Source: Sedimenticola sp.
GTDB taxonomy: Bacteria > Pseudomonadota > Gammaproteobacteria > Chromatiales > Chromatiaceae
DNA: 46,260 nucleotides
Assembly: GCA_002869585.1 (NCBI GenBank)
Contig: PKUO01000044.1
Coordinates: 1-46,260, forward strand
Reading direction: 5' to 3'
The notes beneath the pieces are model-generated. The model did no database searches. It saw only the letters and a list, made by a program, of their open reading frames with translations, and was not told the DNA's origin. A program made the position numbers and the translations under genes. Of this stretch, positions 9,175 to 17,107 are shown in pieces (positions within the stretch are counted from its first letter, which is position 1; each line of letters starts with the position of its first letter).

Positions 9175-9957
9175 TCAGAACCACTTCAGCAGATCATGAA
9201 ACAGAAAGATCAGAATCTCTATGGCGATCAGCCAGATGATGATCCACTCCAGCAGGGAGGAATGCTTGTGTTTCTGCTCATCCGCCAACATGCCGAATAT
9301 CTCATGAATGATCGTCAACTTGCGGTTCAGCACCTCTATGCGCGGTTGAATATCCAGATACTTGGCGGTCATTATGTAGAGGTTTTCCATCTCCGGGTAC
9401 TCCCAGAAAAATTCCGGGGTATCGAGCAACGCATGGTGTAGGTTGATGTCGCTCTCCACCAAAAACAGCTTGCCGCGCATTTTTGATATGTCCCGGCGAC
9501 TCAGGTTGGTCCTGCCCTTCACCGCCATGCTTCTCGGGATATGCGCAGTCTCTTCAATGGTCTGTTCCGCATAGCTTTCGAGTTCGTTGAGTTTGCTCGA
9601 TTGCGCCAGCCCATGTGAGACCGCCATTAATTGCAGGGCATCACTCCCCTCGATGCAGATCCGGTCGCCGCTGATACGGTTCTGATCGGCATTCAATTCA
9701 AAATTGAAATGTTCGAAGTAAGGGTCGGGCAGCGGGTTGATGCAGAAGGGTTCGATTTCATGACGAATACGCTTTTCGCAATCATGGCTAATATCCCAGG
9801 TGACCATCACCCCATAGCGGAACAGGAATATATGACCGTCATCTTCGATATGCAGGGCATCGCGATAGCGGGTGCAACGGTATTTATCGGTAAGTTTGTT
9901 GACCAGATCTTCAAAGGAGAAACGCTTCGCCAGACTGGTACTGATACAACGGCCCAT
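9175..9957 (-). CDS. RMND1/YagE (DUF155) family membrane-anchored protein
   Basis: 260 residues from the ATG at 9957, which has GAAGG eight bases upstream; the frame extends to 9990 but without a better ribosome site. DUF155 features are visible: HIEDDGHIFLFRYGVMVTWD near the start, SYAEQTIEETAHIP, and LFLVESDINLHHALLDTPEFFWEYPEMENLY. The C-terminus ends in a hydrophobic helix, WIIIWLIAIEILIFLF. Relatives are yeast Rmd1/Rmd8 and human mitochondrial RMND1; a bacterial biochemical role is not established. It lies 122 bp behind the hvf operon on the same strand and may be read through from it. Confidence 0.85.
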   Translation of the reverse strand: MGRCISTSLAKRFSFEDLVNKLTDKYRCTRYRDALHIEDDGHIFLFRYGVMVTWDISHDCEKRIRHEIEPFCINPLPDPYFEHFNFELNADQNRISGDRICIEGSDALQLMAVSHGLAQSSKLNELESYAEQTIEETAHIPRSMAVKGRTNLSRRDISKMRGKLFLVESDINLHHALLDTPEFFWEYPEMENLYIMTAKYLDIQPRIEVLNRKLTIIHEIFGMLADEQKHKHSSLLEWIIIWLIAIEILIFLFHDLLKWF

Positions 9958-10079
9958 GGTGTTTACCTTCAGTTTGTACACCATCAGCATATGCCAAATT
10001 TGTTGTTCTGCCTATATATTCAGCGAGGCCTTGAACGGAATTTTTCCGTACGGATTCAGCTGGTTGATCACCTGTAAAT

Positions 10080-10676
10080 TTATGCCATGAGCTTTTTGTG
10101 CAGCCAGTAATCAATACTCAGATAGCGTCCGGCCCCGATGAAGAAGAGCGACAGGAGCATAACGAAATAGGTGGCGGAGAATTCGATGCCGTTGTTGAGG
10201 ATGGCGAAACTGCCGTTTTCGGTCAGCCACTGGTAGTTGCCGTGCTCACGCAGAATATCCTTGGCGCGGTCCAGGCGCTCAATGGCGCCTATGGTGCGAT
10301 CGCTGGCGAACAGGCTGCCGCTGCCCTCGGCAATGGCCAGCCAGCCATTCTCCCAGTGCACAGTGACTGCCGCCACCGCCATGGTTACCATCAGGGGCAG
10401 GGAGATATAGCGCACCGCCAGGCCGGTTAGCAACAGGATGGCGCCGAGCGTTTCGGTAGTGACCGCCAGATAGGCCATCAGCGTGGGGAAAGGTAGTCCC
10501 AGGCCCCAGTCGCTGTTGCCAAACCACTCGATGACACCCTCCATATTGCTGAGCTTGTTGGTGCCGGCCATCCAGAATACGGGTGCCAGATAGAGCCTGA
10601 GCGCCAGTGGGCCGAGAAAATCGAGGGATCTGCTTGAATCCAGTAAGGCGTGTATTTGTTTTGTCATTGTTATCAT
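10080..10676 (-). CDS. hvfD: DoxX family membrane protein of the hvf operon
   Basis: 198-residue membrane protein. DoxX features are GPLALRLYLAPVFWMAGTNKL at ~21-41, the segment MAYLAVTTETLGAILLLTGLAVRYISLPLM, and a last helix FVMLLSLFFIGAGRYLSIDYWL. An extra hydrophilic stretch of about 45 residues (ENGWLAIAEGSGS...NYQWLTENGS) separates helices 3 and 4. The start ATGA overlaps the stop of hvfC (10673-10676), showing tight coupling. In HvfABCD/bufferin operons the fourth gene is a DoxX protein, probably needed at the membrane for redox or export; its exact role is not known. Confidence 0.85.
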   Translation of the reverse strand: MITMTKQIHALLDSSRSLDFLGPLALRLYLAPVFWMAGTNKLSNMEGVIEWFGNSDWGLGLPFPTLMAYLAVTTETLGAILLLTGLAVRYISLPLMVTMAVAAVTVHWENGWLAIAEGSGSLFASDRTIGAIERLDRAKDILREHGNYQWLTENGSFAILNNGIEFSATYFVMLLSLFFIGAGRYLSIDYWLHKKLMA

Positions 10677-11485
10677 GCATCGATTCCTTGTCGGGCAGGT
10701 TTTGTGCCCAATAACACATCATGCTGTTGCAGTTGGCTGAAGATCTGCCGGCCACCGGCAAGCACAGTCTGCGGGTTTGGATGATTCATCTCCCGGGCGA
10801 TCTGCTCCAGGAGTGCGATGCCCGTGCGCGATTGGTTTTCACTAACCAGTTGCAGCAGGCGTGCGGTAACCGGATTGAGCTCAAGAAAGCCTACGTCATC
10901 CTGTCGATCACGATAGACGACCAGATGTGTGGGCTGGTCGGGAGCAAACTCCGGTCGATTGTCAGGGCTGATCCGGTGCACCGGATAGCGATAACTAAGA
11001 CGCCATGCCAGGGGTGAAAGTGCAGGGATGCCTGTCACCGGGTCTCCCTGGATATCGAATGAAACAATCTCAATGTCCTGATCCGAGATGGAGAGCGCCA
11101 GTTCAACCCACTCATAGTGAGCCAGTTCAATCAGAAAGTCCGGATCGTCGGACTGCGGAGTGCGTTCCTGTTCAAGATAGTTGAGAAATGCCTCCGGCAG
11201 CTTACTGAAGTAGGGTGTCTGCGCCCGGTGTGTGCTGAAAAAACCGTGTATCAGGCTGTGCCAGTCACTATCGGCATAGAGGCTGCGGATCACCGGAAAG
11301 GCGTTGCTCAGTGTGCCTTCGATGTTGTTATAGAACAGCTCGCGATAGACGGCCATCCGTACATGAGTGACATCATCCGGGCAGGGGGCAAGTTCAGGAT
11401 CGCGAATGTGCGCGGCAAAGGCGTATTGCTGGCGTTGGAACTCGGGCAGCGGGTTGATTGATAATCGGTCAGGCGCAGCGGACAT
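10673..11485 (-). CDS. hvfC: HvfC/BufC-like DUF2063 partner protein
   Basis: 270 residues. The N-terminal QRQQYAFAAHIRDP...RMAVYRELFYNNIEGTLSNAFPVIRSLY is the DUF2063 block (the putative DNA-binding domain of Pfam, in fact a recognition partner for MNIO enzymes). In HvfBC and related pairs this subunit binds the precursor leader and presents it to the iron enzyme. The start at 11485 has AGGAG eight bases upstream and overlaps hvfB by 17 bp; the end overlaps hvfD by ATGA. Function is inferred from operon and family. Confidence 0.88.
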   Translation of the reverse strand: MSAAPDRLSINPLPEFQRQQYAFAAHIRDPELAPCPDDVTHVRMAVYRELFYNNIEGTLSNAFPVIRSLYADSDWHSLIHGFFSTHRAQTPYFSKLPEAFLNYLEQERTPQSDDPDFLIELAHYEWVELALSISDQDIEIVSFDIQGDPVTGIPALSPLAWRLSYRYPVHRISPDNRPEFAPDQPTHLVVYRDRQDDVGFLELNPVTARLLQLVSENQSRTGIALLEQIAREMNHPNPQTVLAGGRQIFSQLQQHDVLLGTKPARQGIDA

Positions 11486-12329
11486 GCGGGTGCTCCTGTT
11501 TCATCTGCAACTGGGTGATGTGGGTAATTTCCCTGAGCAGTTCCGGCAGCGGCGGGATATTGAAATCGCGCTCCAGCAGGGTGGGTATCACGCCGAAGTG
11601 TTGGTAGGTCTGATCCAGCAGTTGCCAGACCGGATCGACTACCTCTGCGCCGTGGGTGTCGACGATCAGGTCGTCCGATTCCCTATAGTGGCCGGCGACA
11701 TGGATATAGGCGATACGTTCTCCCGGCAGTGAGCGGATGAACTGCAACGCATCATAGCCGTGGTTGTGCCCATTCACATAGGCGTTATTGACATCCAGCA
11801 GCAGATCGCAATCGGACTCTGCAATAACGGCATTGATGAAATCGATCTCCTCCATCTGCTTGCCTGGGGTGGCGTAGTAGGAGACATTTTCCACCGCAAT
11901 ACGCTGGCCGAGAATCTCCTGGACCTGGCGGATACGGCCTGCAACATGGTGAACGGCATCTTCACTGAAGGGGATCGGCATCAGGTCGTAGAGATGGCCG
12001 TCGTCACTGCAGTAGCTGAGATGTTCGCTGTAGATGCCAATGCCGTGTGTCCCCATGAAGGCCTTTACCTGTTTAACGAACTCCACATCTATCGGTGTCG
12101 GGCCGCCGAGTGAGAGTGACAGGCCATGCAGCACCAGGGGGCGGCGCTCGGTAACGGCTCTGAATTGTTTTCCGAGGCGACCACCGATACCGATCCAGTT
12201 TTCCGGTGCCACCTCCAAAAAATTGACAGCTTCAGCCGGGTGGTCAGTCAGCGGCCCGAGAAGAGACCGCCTCAGACCCAGACCGGTGCCATGGATGGAC
12301 GCCTGCGCGTTTTGCATGGCTGATGTCAT
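11469..12329 (-). CDS. hvfB: HvfB/BufB-like MNIO peptide-modifying enzyme (DUF692)
   Basis: 286 residues, TIM-barrel multinuclear non-haem iron-dependent oxidative enzyme. Expected metal-site segments are visible: LHGLSLSLGG (H68), YSEHLSY (E102/H103), VENVSYY (E147), LLDVNNAYVN (D179) with GHNHGYD, YIHVAGH (H210/H214), VDTHG (D224/H226) and LLERDFNIPPL (E253). Known relatives convert Cys in EGKCG motifs to oxazolone/thioamide (HvfA) or thiooxazole (bufferin) copper ligands. The start ATG overlaps the hvfA stop by one base (TAATG, 12331-12327), so translation is coupled to the precursor. Confidence 0.92.
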   Translation of the reverse strand: MTSAMQNAQASIHGTGLGLRRSLLGPLTDHPAEAVNFLEVAPENWIGIGGRLGKQFRAVTERRPLVLHGLSLSLGGPTPIDVEFVKQVKAFMGTHGIGIYSEHLSYCSDDGHLYDLMPIPFSEDAVHHVAGRIRQVQEILGQRIAVENVSYYATPGKQMEEIDFINAVIAESDCDLLLDVNNAYVNGHNHGYDALQFIRSLPGERIAYIHVAGHYRESDDLIVDTHGAEVVDPVWQLLDQTYQHFGVIPTLLERDFNIPPLPELLREITHITQLQMKQEHPHVRCA

Positions 12330-12670
12330 TATTTAGTGCCGCCGCACTTGGCTTCGCCACACTTCCCTTCACCGCTTTTTTCCATGGCCTTGTCACCGCC
12401 ACACTTGGCCTCGCCCGTTTTTTCCATGGCCTTGTCACCGCCACACTTGGCCTCGCCCGTTTTTTCCATGGCCTTGTCGCCACCACACTTGGCCTCACCA
12501 CATTTACCTTCGGTGTCTTTCATGCCAGCCACTACCATATAGCCGCTGCCCAGATCGGTCATGCCGAATGGATTGGTGTCGGCTTGTGAAGCGATGGGTG
12601 CGACAGTCAGCCCTAGGGCGATGGCTGTGGCGGTGAGTTTGATGCTGGATTTCAGGGTGTTGTTCGACAT
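12329..12670 (-). CDS. hvfA: HvfA/bufferin-type RiPP precursor with six KCG motifs
   Basis: 113-residue secreted precursor of a modified copper-binding peptide. Residues 1-30 form a signal peptide ending IASQA. The core carries six cysteines (57, 62, 76, 90, 104, 109), two in EGKCG and four in EAKCG; residues 59-100 are three 14-residue repeats built on GEAKCGGDKAMEKT. HvfA-class precursors use EGKCG cysteines as substrates of the HvfB-HvfC enzyme and chelate copper after modification; by analogy the six sites here are probable targets. GGAGAA stands seven bases before the ATG. First gene of the hvfABCD operon. The family had long been called DUF2282-like small proteins. Modification chemistry is inferred. 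Confidence 0.9.
   Translation of the reverse strand: MSNNTLKSSIKLTATAIALGLTVAPIASQADTNPFGMTDLGSGYMVVAGMKDTEGKCGEAKCGGDKAMEKTGEAKCGGDKAMEKTGEAKCGGDKAMEKSGEGKCGEAKCGGTK
12371..12496. repeat. Three 42-bp tandem repeats inside hvfA
   Basis: Units 12455-12496, 12413-12454 and 12371-12412 encode near-identical 14-residue blocks. The first two units differ at only a few bases, pointing to recent duplication; such arrays can gain or lose units by slippage, changing the number of copper-binding motifs. Confidence 0.9.
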
Positions 12671-12879
12671 GTTGGTTCTCCTAAATTGAATGATTTACCT
12701 GACGACAGTGGCATTGCCTTGTCGCTTGGGTAATAGATTGGCAGGAGAATTTCACATCCCAATCACGTAAATTTCACAGTTTTATCACAGAGAGATGGTG
12801 TTGAGATTTGCGGTGACAAACAGCAGCAGTCAGGGTGACTGTTAGCGGTGAGTCTATTCAGGTAGGCAGCATGACAACG

Positions 12880-12913
12880 GGGAGAGAGGCGGCGGCACGC
12901 CCGTCTCTCTCCC
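12880..12913 (-). terminator. Hairpin downstream of formamidase gene
   Basis: GGGAGAGA (12880-12887) pairs with TCTCTCCC (12906-12913), and inner bases can extend the stem. No T-run follows on the minus strand, so it is either a weak terminator for formamidase or an mRNA 3' end stabiliser. Confidence 0.35.
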
Positions 12914-12949
12914 TCTCAGCAGTTAAGGGGTTAATGCCCGGTCATCGAT

Positions 12950-14254
12950 TCAGATGCCGTATTGCGCCTTGACCAGTTCACTCAGGCCTGCCTTTTCCAG
13001 CCTGTCCAGGGGAACCAGCATGCTGACGGTGACCACGCCCGGCAGTCGGCCGATCTCCACCGCGCCAGTCAGGGTCACGCGGTTGAGCACCTCATCCTTG
13101 GATATGCCAAACAGCGTCGCCATGCGGCTTACGCCATTATCGGTGGCCTCGTTGATCGTTGCGCCGGAACCGACCATCTGCAGCGGGGCGCTATCCTCAA
13201 GCATGCCCTGTCCAAGCTTGCTCGCCAGTTGCTGGGCGCGTTGCCTGTCGCTAGCTGACAGTGGCCGCGCCAGGTAGGGGAGATCCTCCACCGGTGGCAG
13301 CAGGATCGGGCCATCGAGCTGCAAACCCTTGATGACGTTGACCTGCACGGTCACCTGCGCAGAGATGTCGGTGGTATGACCGGCAATCTCGCCGTCACCC
13401 TGCATGGCATGTGCGTCGCCGATATAGACGCCGCCACCTGCCACCTTGACCGGACAGATCAGTATCGCGCCCTCGCGCACCGAATCTATATCCATGTGAC
13501 CATCGGTACGGACCAGATCGAGTTGCTCCTTGGTGATCCCGAACTCATGGGGGGCATCCAGCAGGAAGGTGCCGAAGTCCCCGGCGTTGTGGGAGTCGGG
13601 CATATCAATCGCTGGTGTCGTGCCGATGTTGCCAATGAAGGGACGCAGACGGGTAATCACGCCTGCCACATCTGCCGGAGCCAGGGCGACAATCGGATTC
13701 TGTTTCGACTCTTTCGGCAGGGCCATGACCCTGGCTGCATCCCTGGCCAACTCGTTGGCCACTGTCTGATCGACCGTGATGGCGGTTTGACGCTCGTCGT
13801 CGAAGGCAATGGTGTAGCCGTTGCCTACCCGGAAGGGGCTGACCTCAGCCCCACAGACGGCGCAGCGGACGGCATCGGGCCCAATGCCCTCCAGGCGGCT
13901 GGGCGGGCTTTTTGTCCCGCAACTGGGGCAAAAACGTGCGACGAAGGGGTCTGCGGTGTAACGGCCTTCCACGAACGACATGGTGCCGGATGCGGTGGCC
14001 ATGGAGGTCACCTGGACTTTCTGAATACGGATGGCTATGGCATCCCCGATTTCAGCTCCCGTCACTGCTATCGGTTGCGTCACCTCGTGACCGCCTTTAA
14101 ATGCTGGGGTGATCATCGGCCCCCAGCAACCGGGGGCCGTATCAGCGATGATCGTGCCGCCATCGGTGACAGGGCCAAGCATGGGGATGCTGGGGCCGAC
14201 AACGCCACCGGAATAGGTATCTACATAGATGGTTCCCTTGACCTCGATATCCAT
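12950..14254 (-). CDS. Formamidase/acetamidase (FmdA/AmdA family)
   Basis: 434 residues; hydrolyses formamide or short aliphatic amides to ammonia and the acid. Family marks are TYSGGVVGPSIPMLGPV near residue 13, ITPAFKGGHEVTQPI, PDSHNAGDFG and GGGVYIGDAHAMQGDGE. A zinc-ribbon-like insertion, CPSCGTKSPPS...RCAVCG (near 110-140), is present. The frame extends to 14380, but the ATG at 14254 has a strong GGAGGTAACA site and begins the homologous part. With amt and possibly the HAAT importer it belongs to nitrogen scavenging. Its ribosome site lies inside an inverted repeat (14255-14290). Confidence 0.9.
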   Translation of the reverse strand: MDIEVKGTIYVDTYSGGVVGPSIPMLGPVTDGGTIIADTAPGCWGPMITPAFKGGHEVTQPIAVTGAEIGDAIAIRIQKVQVTSMATASGTMSFVEGRYTADPFVARFCPSCGTKSPPSRLEGIGPDAVRCAVCGAEVSPFRVGNGYTIAFDDERQTAITVDQTVANELARDAARVMALPKESKQNPIVALAPADVAGVITRLRPFIGNIGTTPAIDMPDSHNAGDFGTFLLDAPHEFGITKEQLDLVRTDGHMDIDSVREGAILICPVKVAGGGVYIGDAHAMQGDGEIAGHTTDISAQVTVQVNVIKGLQLDGPILLPPVEDLPYLARPLSASDRQRAQQLASKLGQGMLEDSAPLQMVGSGATINEATDNGVSRMATLFGISKDEVLNRVTLTGAVEIGRLPGVVTVSMLVPLDRLEKAGLSELVKAQYGI

Positions 14255-14290
14255 TGTTACCTCCTTGATTAAGGTTTGATACAGGTAACA
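14255..14290 (-). promoter_or_regulatory. Inverted repeat covering the formamidase ribosome-binding site
   Basis: In the mRNA, UGUUACCU (from 14290-14283) can pair with AGGUAACA (from 14262-14255), which contains the end of the Shine-Dalgarno sequence GGAGGUAAC. The loop is 20 bases and holds a second small stem (CCTT 14263-14266 with AAGG 14271-14274). This could mask the ribosome site, or be a DNA operator. Purely sequence-based. Confidence 0.4.
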
Positions 14291-14491
14291 ACCTCGCTGT
14301 TGTTCACACTCGAACTTGCGGATGTGATGGCAGTCGGGATATGTGCATGCTGCTGGAGTGGAATATTTGAAAACCGACACAACCCAGCATCTAAATGCAC
14401 GGTTGCTCTCTTATATAAGTTTAGTTTGCCCGTATTCGGGAATCATGATCCGGAGCAATTAAAGCCTATATAAGGTAACCCTGATCTCCTC

Positions 14492-14830
14492 TCAGCCGGT
14501 GCTCCAGGCGCGCGGGCGTTTCATACCGGCAATTTTGCAGGCCTGCTTGACATAGCCATAGGGAAACAGCTGGAAAAGCCTGCGCTTCGCGTCTTTGCCA
14601 TAACCACAGGCGTCAGCCAGGTGTCTGACGACAAAGCGGGCATCGGCGGCGACCTGGTGATCGTCATAGTAGCTGCGCATGAAGCGGATCACCTGCCAGT
14701 GATCCTCCTCCAGTTGCAACTGCTCAGTCTGCGCCAGTTGATGTGCGACCGATTCACTCCATTCGCCTGGATCGATCAGGTATCCCTCTTCGTCAGTACG
14801 AATCAGTTCGTTTTTCATAACCGCATTCAT
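14492..14830 (-). CDS. DsrC/TusE-family sulfur-relay protein lacking CysA
   Basis: 112 residues. The core DEEGYLIDPGEWSESVAHQLA...LEEDHWQVIRFMRSYYDDHQVAPDAR-like block and the C-terminal arm LFPYGYVKQACKIAGMKRPRAWSTG identify the DsrC/TusE/DsvC family. C98 corresponds to the inner cysteine (CysB). The position eleven residues later, normally the catalytic CysA of the GCV/GCI tail, is W109, so the usual trisulfide or persulfide chemistry of the C-terminal arm cannot occur. It is a paralogue, perhaps regulatory. GGGAGGTAACC precedes the ATG. It lies between the formamidase and the HPP protein on the same strand. Confidence 0.85.
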   Translation of the reverse strand: MNAVMKNELIRTDEEGYLIDPGEWSESVAHQLAQTEQLQLEEDHWQVIRFMRSYYDDHQVAADARFVVRHLADACGYGKDAKRRLFQLFPYGYVKQACKIAGMKRPRAWSTG

Positions 14831-14847
14831 TGGTTACCTCCCAAAAC

Positions 14848-15585
14848 TCAGTTTACGGGCTGTGTTTGTCCGCCTGTTTGTGGGCTGTTCTGATGTCCCA
14901 GCGCCAGTGCATAGATGCGCAGCAGATCATCCTCGCTGACGTCAATGAACGAATCAATCTCGGTCAGTGCATACACCAGGTCGCTGTGGGCGATCATGCA
15001 CTTTTCCGCCGGTAGCAGCTCGGCCGCGATTTGCGGATAGCGCCGCCAGGCAAACGGGTAGTTGAAGAGAAAAGCGACGGACAGCAGAATCAGCACGTTG
15101 ATCAGGACGGGTGTCACCACATAAGCGTACCCCAGTCCCTGAATGGCGCTACCCCCCAGAACTGCGGCAAGTGCCGTGGCGCCTCCTGGCGGGTGCAGGC
15201 AGCGAAGGTAATACATGGCTGCGATCGAAAGGGAGACGGCAAGGGCTGCCGCCATTGCCGGCGATTCGATAAAACGCGCCAGGGTGACTCCGATCAGCGC
15301 CGAGACGATGTGTCCGCCCAATACCGCCCAAGGCTGCGACAGGGCGCCATGGGGCACGGCAAACAGCAATACAGCGCTGGCACCCATCGATGTCACGATC
15401 AGGGCGCTGCCATGCATGTCGAGTAGATCCTGGCTGACAATCAGGATCATCAGAATAGAAAAAAAACCGCCGCCAGCCGAGATCCACTTCTCGGCATGGC
15501 TGGCGGGATGGGGATTGCTATCAAGAAAGCGAATAAGGAATTGGGGCATGCGCAGGGATAAACCTTCTCCTGATCCAGACTTCAT
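14848..15585 (-). CDS. HPP family integral membrane protein
   Basis: 245 residues with four hydrophobic segments. The family motif is visible in MYYLRCLHPPGGATALAAVLGG, and SMGASAVLLFAVPHGALSQPWAVLGGH is the second conserved block. HPP proteins are small four-helix membrane proteins; a plant plastid member transports nitrite, and bacterial roles are mostly unknown. The last ~55 residues (PAEKCMIAHSDLVYALTEIDSFIDVSEDDLLRIY) are hydrophilic and probably cytoplasmic. An alternative start is the ATG at 15549. It is divergent from the LysR regulator, a common arrangement for a target gene. Confidence 0.85.
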   Translation of the reverse strand: MKSGSGEGLSLRMPQFLIRFLDSNPHPASHAEKWISAGGGFFSILMILIVSQDLLDMHGSALIVTSMGASAVLLFAVPHGALSQPWAVLGGHIVSALIGVTLARFIESPAMAAALAVSLSIAAMYYLRCLHPPGGATALAAVLGGSAIQGLGYAYVVTPVLINVLILLSVAFLFNYPFAWRRYPQIAAELLPAEKCMIAHSDLVYALTEIDSFIDVSEDDLLRIYALALGHQNSPQTGGQTQPVN

Positions 15586-15699
15586 ACAGCCACCACTGAC
15601 ATCAAACCAGTTCGGTCCATTGCAACTCCAATATCTCCAAATTCGTGATCAGTATATGAAGTCGGTTATTATTGGGCAAACGAATATTATTATTACTTA

Positions 15700-15718
15700 A
15701 TATCGGAATATACGATAT
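15700..15718. promoter_or_regulatory. LysR-type operator candidate
   Basis: ATATCG (15700-15705) and CGATAT (15713-15718) are perfect arms around GAATATA, containing T-N11-A, the LysR box form. It lies 42 bp before the LysR start in the divergent promoter region shared with the HPP gene. Confidence 0.5.
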
Positions 15719-15759
15719 AATACTGCACTTCTATTCATCTCAAGATTTGACCTCGGAAC

Positions 15760-16638
15760 ATGGATATCGAATTCGCCCGCACCTTTCTTGCCGTAACCGC
15801 CGCCGGTAACTTTGTCGGGGCGGCGGCAAAACTGCACATCACCCAATCCACGGTGAGTGCGCGTATTAAGACCCTGGAGCAGCAGTTGGGTACCTCGCTG
15901 TTTCGTCGTGGCCGGGGTGGTGCTGAACTGACGGCGGCCGGCCGGCGTTTTCTGCGTCATGCCAAGGCGCTGGTCAGGACCTTGGAGCAGGCCCGTCATG
16001 ATGTGGGTCTGTCCAGCGGCTTCAGTGCCGGACTCACGCTGAGCGGGCGTATCGCCCTCTGGGACGGCTTTCTACCTCACTGGGTACACTGGATGCGCCA
16101 GACCGCTCCAGACATCTCCCTGCGGCTGGAGATCGGTTTCGAGGAGGGAATCATGCAGGGGATGGTGCAGGGTAATATCGACGTGGGGGTGATGTATACG
16201 CCGGAGAGTCGTCCCAATATCGCGGTGGAGCACATCTTCGGTGAATCCCTGGTGTTGATGACCAGTTCCCCGGACAGGCACTGGCAGGACTCCGGCTATG
16301 TGCATATCGATTGGGGACCTGAGTTTGTCGCCCAGTTCGCCGCGCGTTTCCCCGACATGGACACCTCTGCGCAACGGGTGAATATCGGCTGGCTGGCCCT
16401 GCAGCTGATAATCAATCATGGTGGTTCGGCCTACTTTCCTATTCGCCTGGTGCGCAGCCTTGCCCAGGCGCAACGACTCTTCCCGGTCGAGGACAGCCCG
16501 CTGATCACCCTGCCGGTCTATATGGTTTATCCGATTGACCGGCAGGAGCCGTACATTGCCACGGCGGTAAAGGGGCTGCGCGAACTGGGCGCCGAGGAGG
16601 ATAATCGCCAGTCGCTGGATGCGCTGGATGCCGTCTGA
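15760..16638 (+). CDS. LysR-family transcriptional regulator
   Basis: 292 residues. The N-terminal winged helix-turn-helix (MDIEFARTFLAVTAAGNFVGAAAKLHITQSTVSARIKTLEQQLGTSLFRR, 1-50) is standard LysR; the rest is the periplasmic-binding-like effector domain (LRLEIGFEEGIMQGMVQGNIDVGVMYTPE near 125-150). It is divergent from the HPP membrane protein gene and probably regulates it and itself through the palindrome at 15700-15718. The effector is unknown. Confidence 0.92.
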   Translation: MDIEFARTFLAVTAAGNFVGAAAKLHITQSTVSARIKTLEQQLGTSLFRRGRGGAELTAAGRRFLRHAKALVRTLEQARHDVGLSSGFSAGLTLSGRIALWDGFLPHWVHWMRQTAPDISLRLEIGFEEGIMQGMVQGNIDVGVMYTPESRPNIAVEHIFGESLVLMTSSPDRHWQDSGYVHIDWGPEFVAQFAARFPDMDTSAQRVNIGWLALQLIINHGGSAYFPIRLVRSLAQAQRLFPVEDSPLITLPVYMVYPIDRQEPYIATAVKGLRELGAEEDNRQSLDALDAV

Positions 16639-16672
16639 ATGGGTAGGTGTGCATGAAAACTGAGAGAGGCAG

Positions 16673-17089
16673 ATGACAATCGGGGGATCGTGTTTTTGTG
16701 GGGCAGTCAAATACCGCATCGACGGTAAACTGCATGACGCCCGCTCTTGTCATTGCTCCATGTGCCGAAAGGCATTCAGTGCCCAGGCCTCGGCCTATGC
16801 ACTGGTCGATCCCGGTGAGTTTTCGTGGGTGTCCGGCGAGCAACTGTTAACCACCTATGCAGCCGAAAATGGCTCAGGGTTGCAGTTTTGCAGCAGGTGC
16901 GGTTCCACGCTGTGCGGCATCGTTGATGGTAAAGTGCATGGGATCACCTTGGGGTGTCTGGATGGCGATCCGGAGGTAACGCTTGGCATGCATATATTCG
17001 TCGGTTCCAAAGCCCGCTGGGAGAAAATTCCGGATGGTGTTCCCCAACACGACGCAGGGCCAACTCCGAAGGTGACCGGGAATGAGTGA
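16673..17089 (+). CDS. GFA family zinc protein
   Basis: 138 residues of the glutathione-dependent formaldehyde-activating (Gfa-like, CENP-V) fold. Zinc-ligand groups are GSCFCGAVKY (start), SCHCSMCRK (near 25-34) and QFCSRCGSTLCG (near 71-82). The family includes S-(hydroxymethyl)glutathione synthase, but most bacterial members have no proven substrate. It starts 34 bp after the LysR gene on the same strand and could be co-transcribed with it. Confidence 0.88.
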   Translation: MTIGGSCFCGAVKYRIDGKLHDARSCHCSMCRKAFSAQASAYALVDPGEFSWVSGEQLLTTYAAENGSGLQFCSRCGSTLCGIVDGKVHGITLGCLDGDPEVTLGMHIFVGSKARWEKIPDGVPQHDAGPTPKVTGNE

Positions 17090-17107
17090 CGCCATTATCG
17101 AAATCCC

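Noticed and set aside
12244-12501. Short repeats suggesting a CRISPR array, and repeat-containing frames in other phases
   Set aside because: The repeats are 42-bp contiguous coding units of hvfA without spacers; the other frames are shadows.
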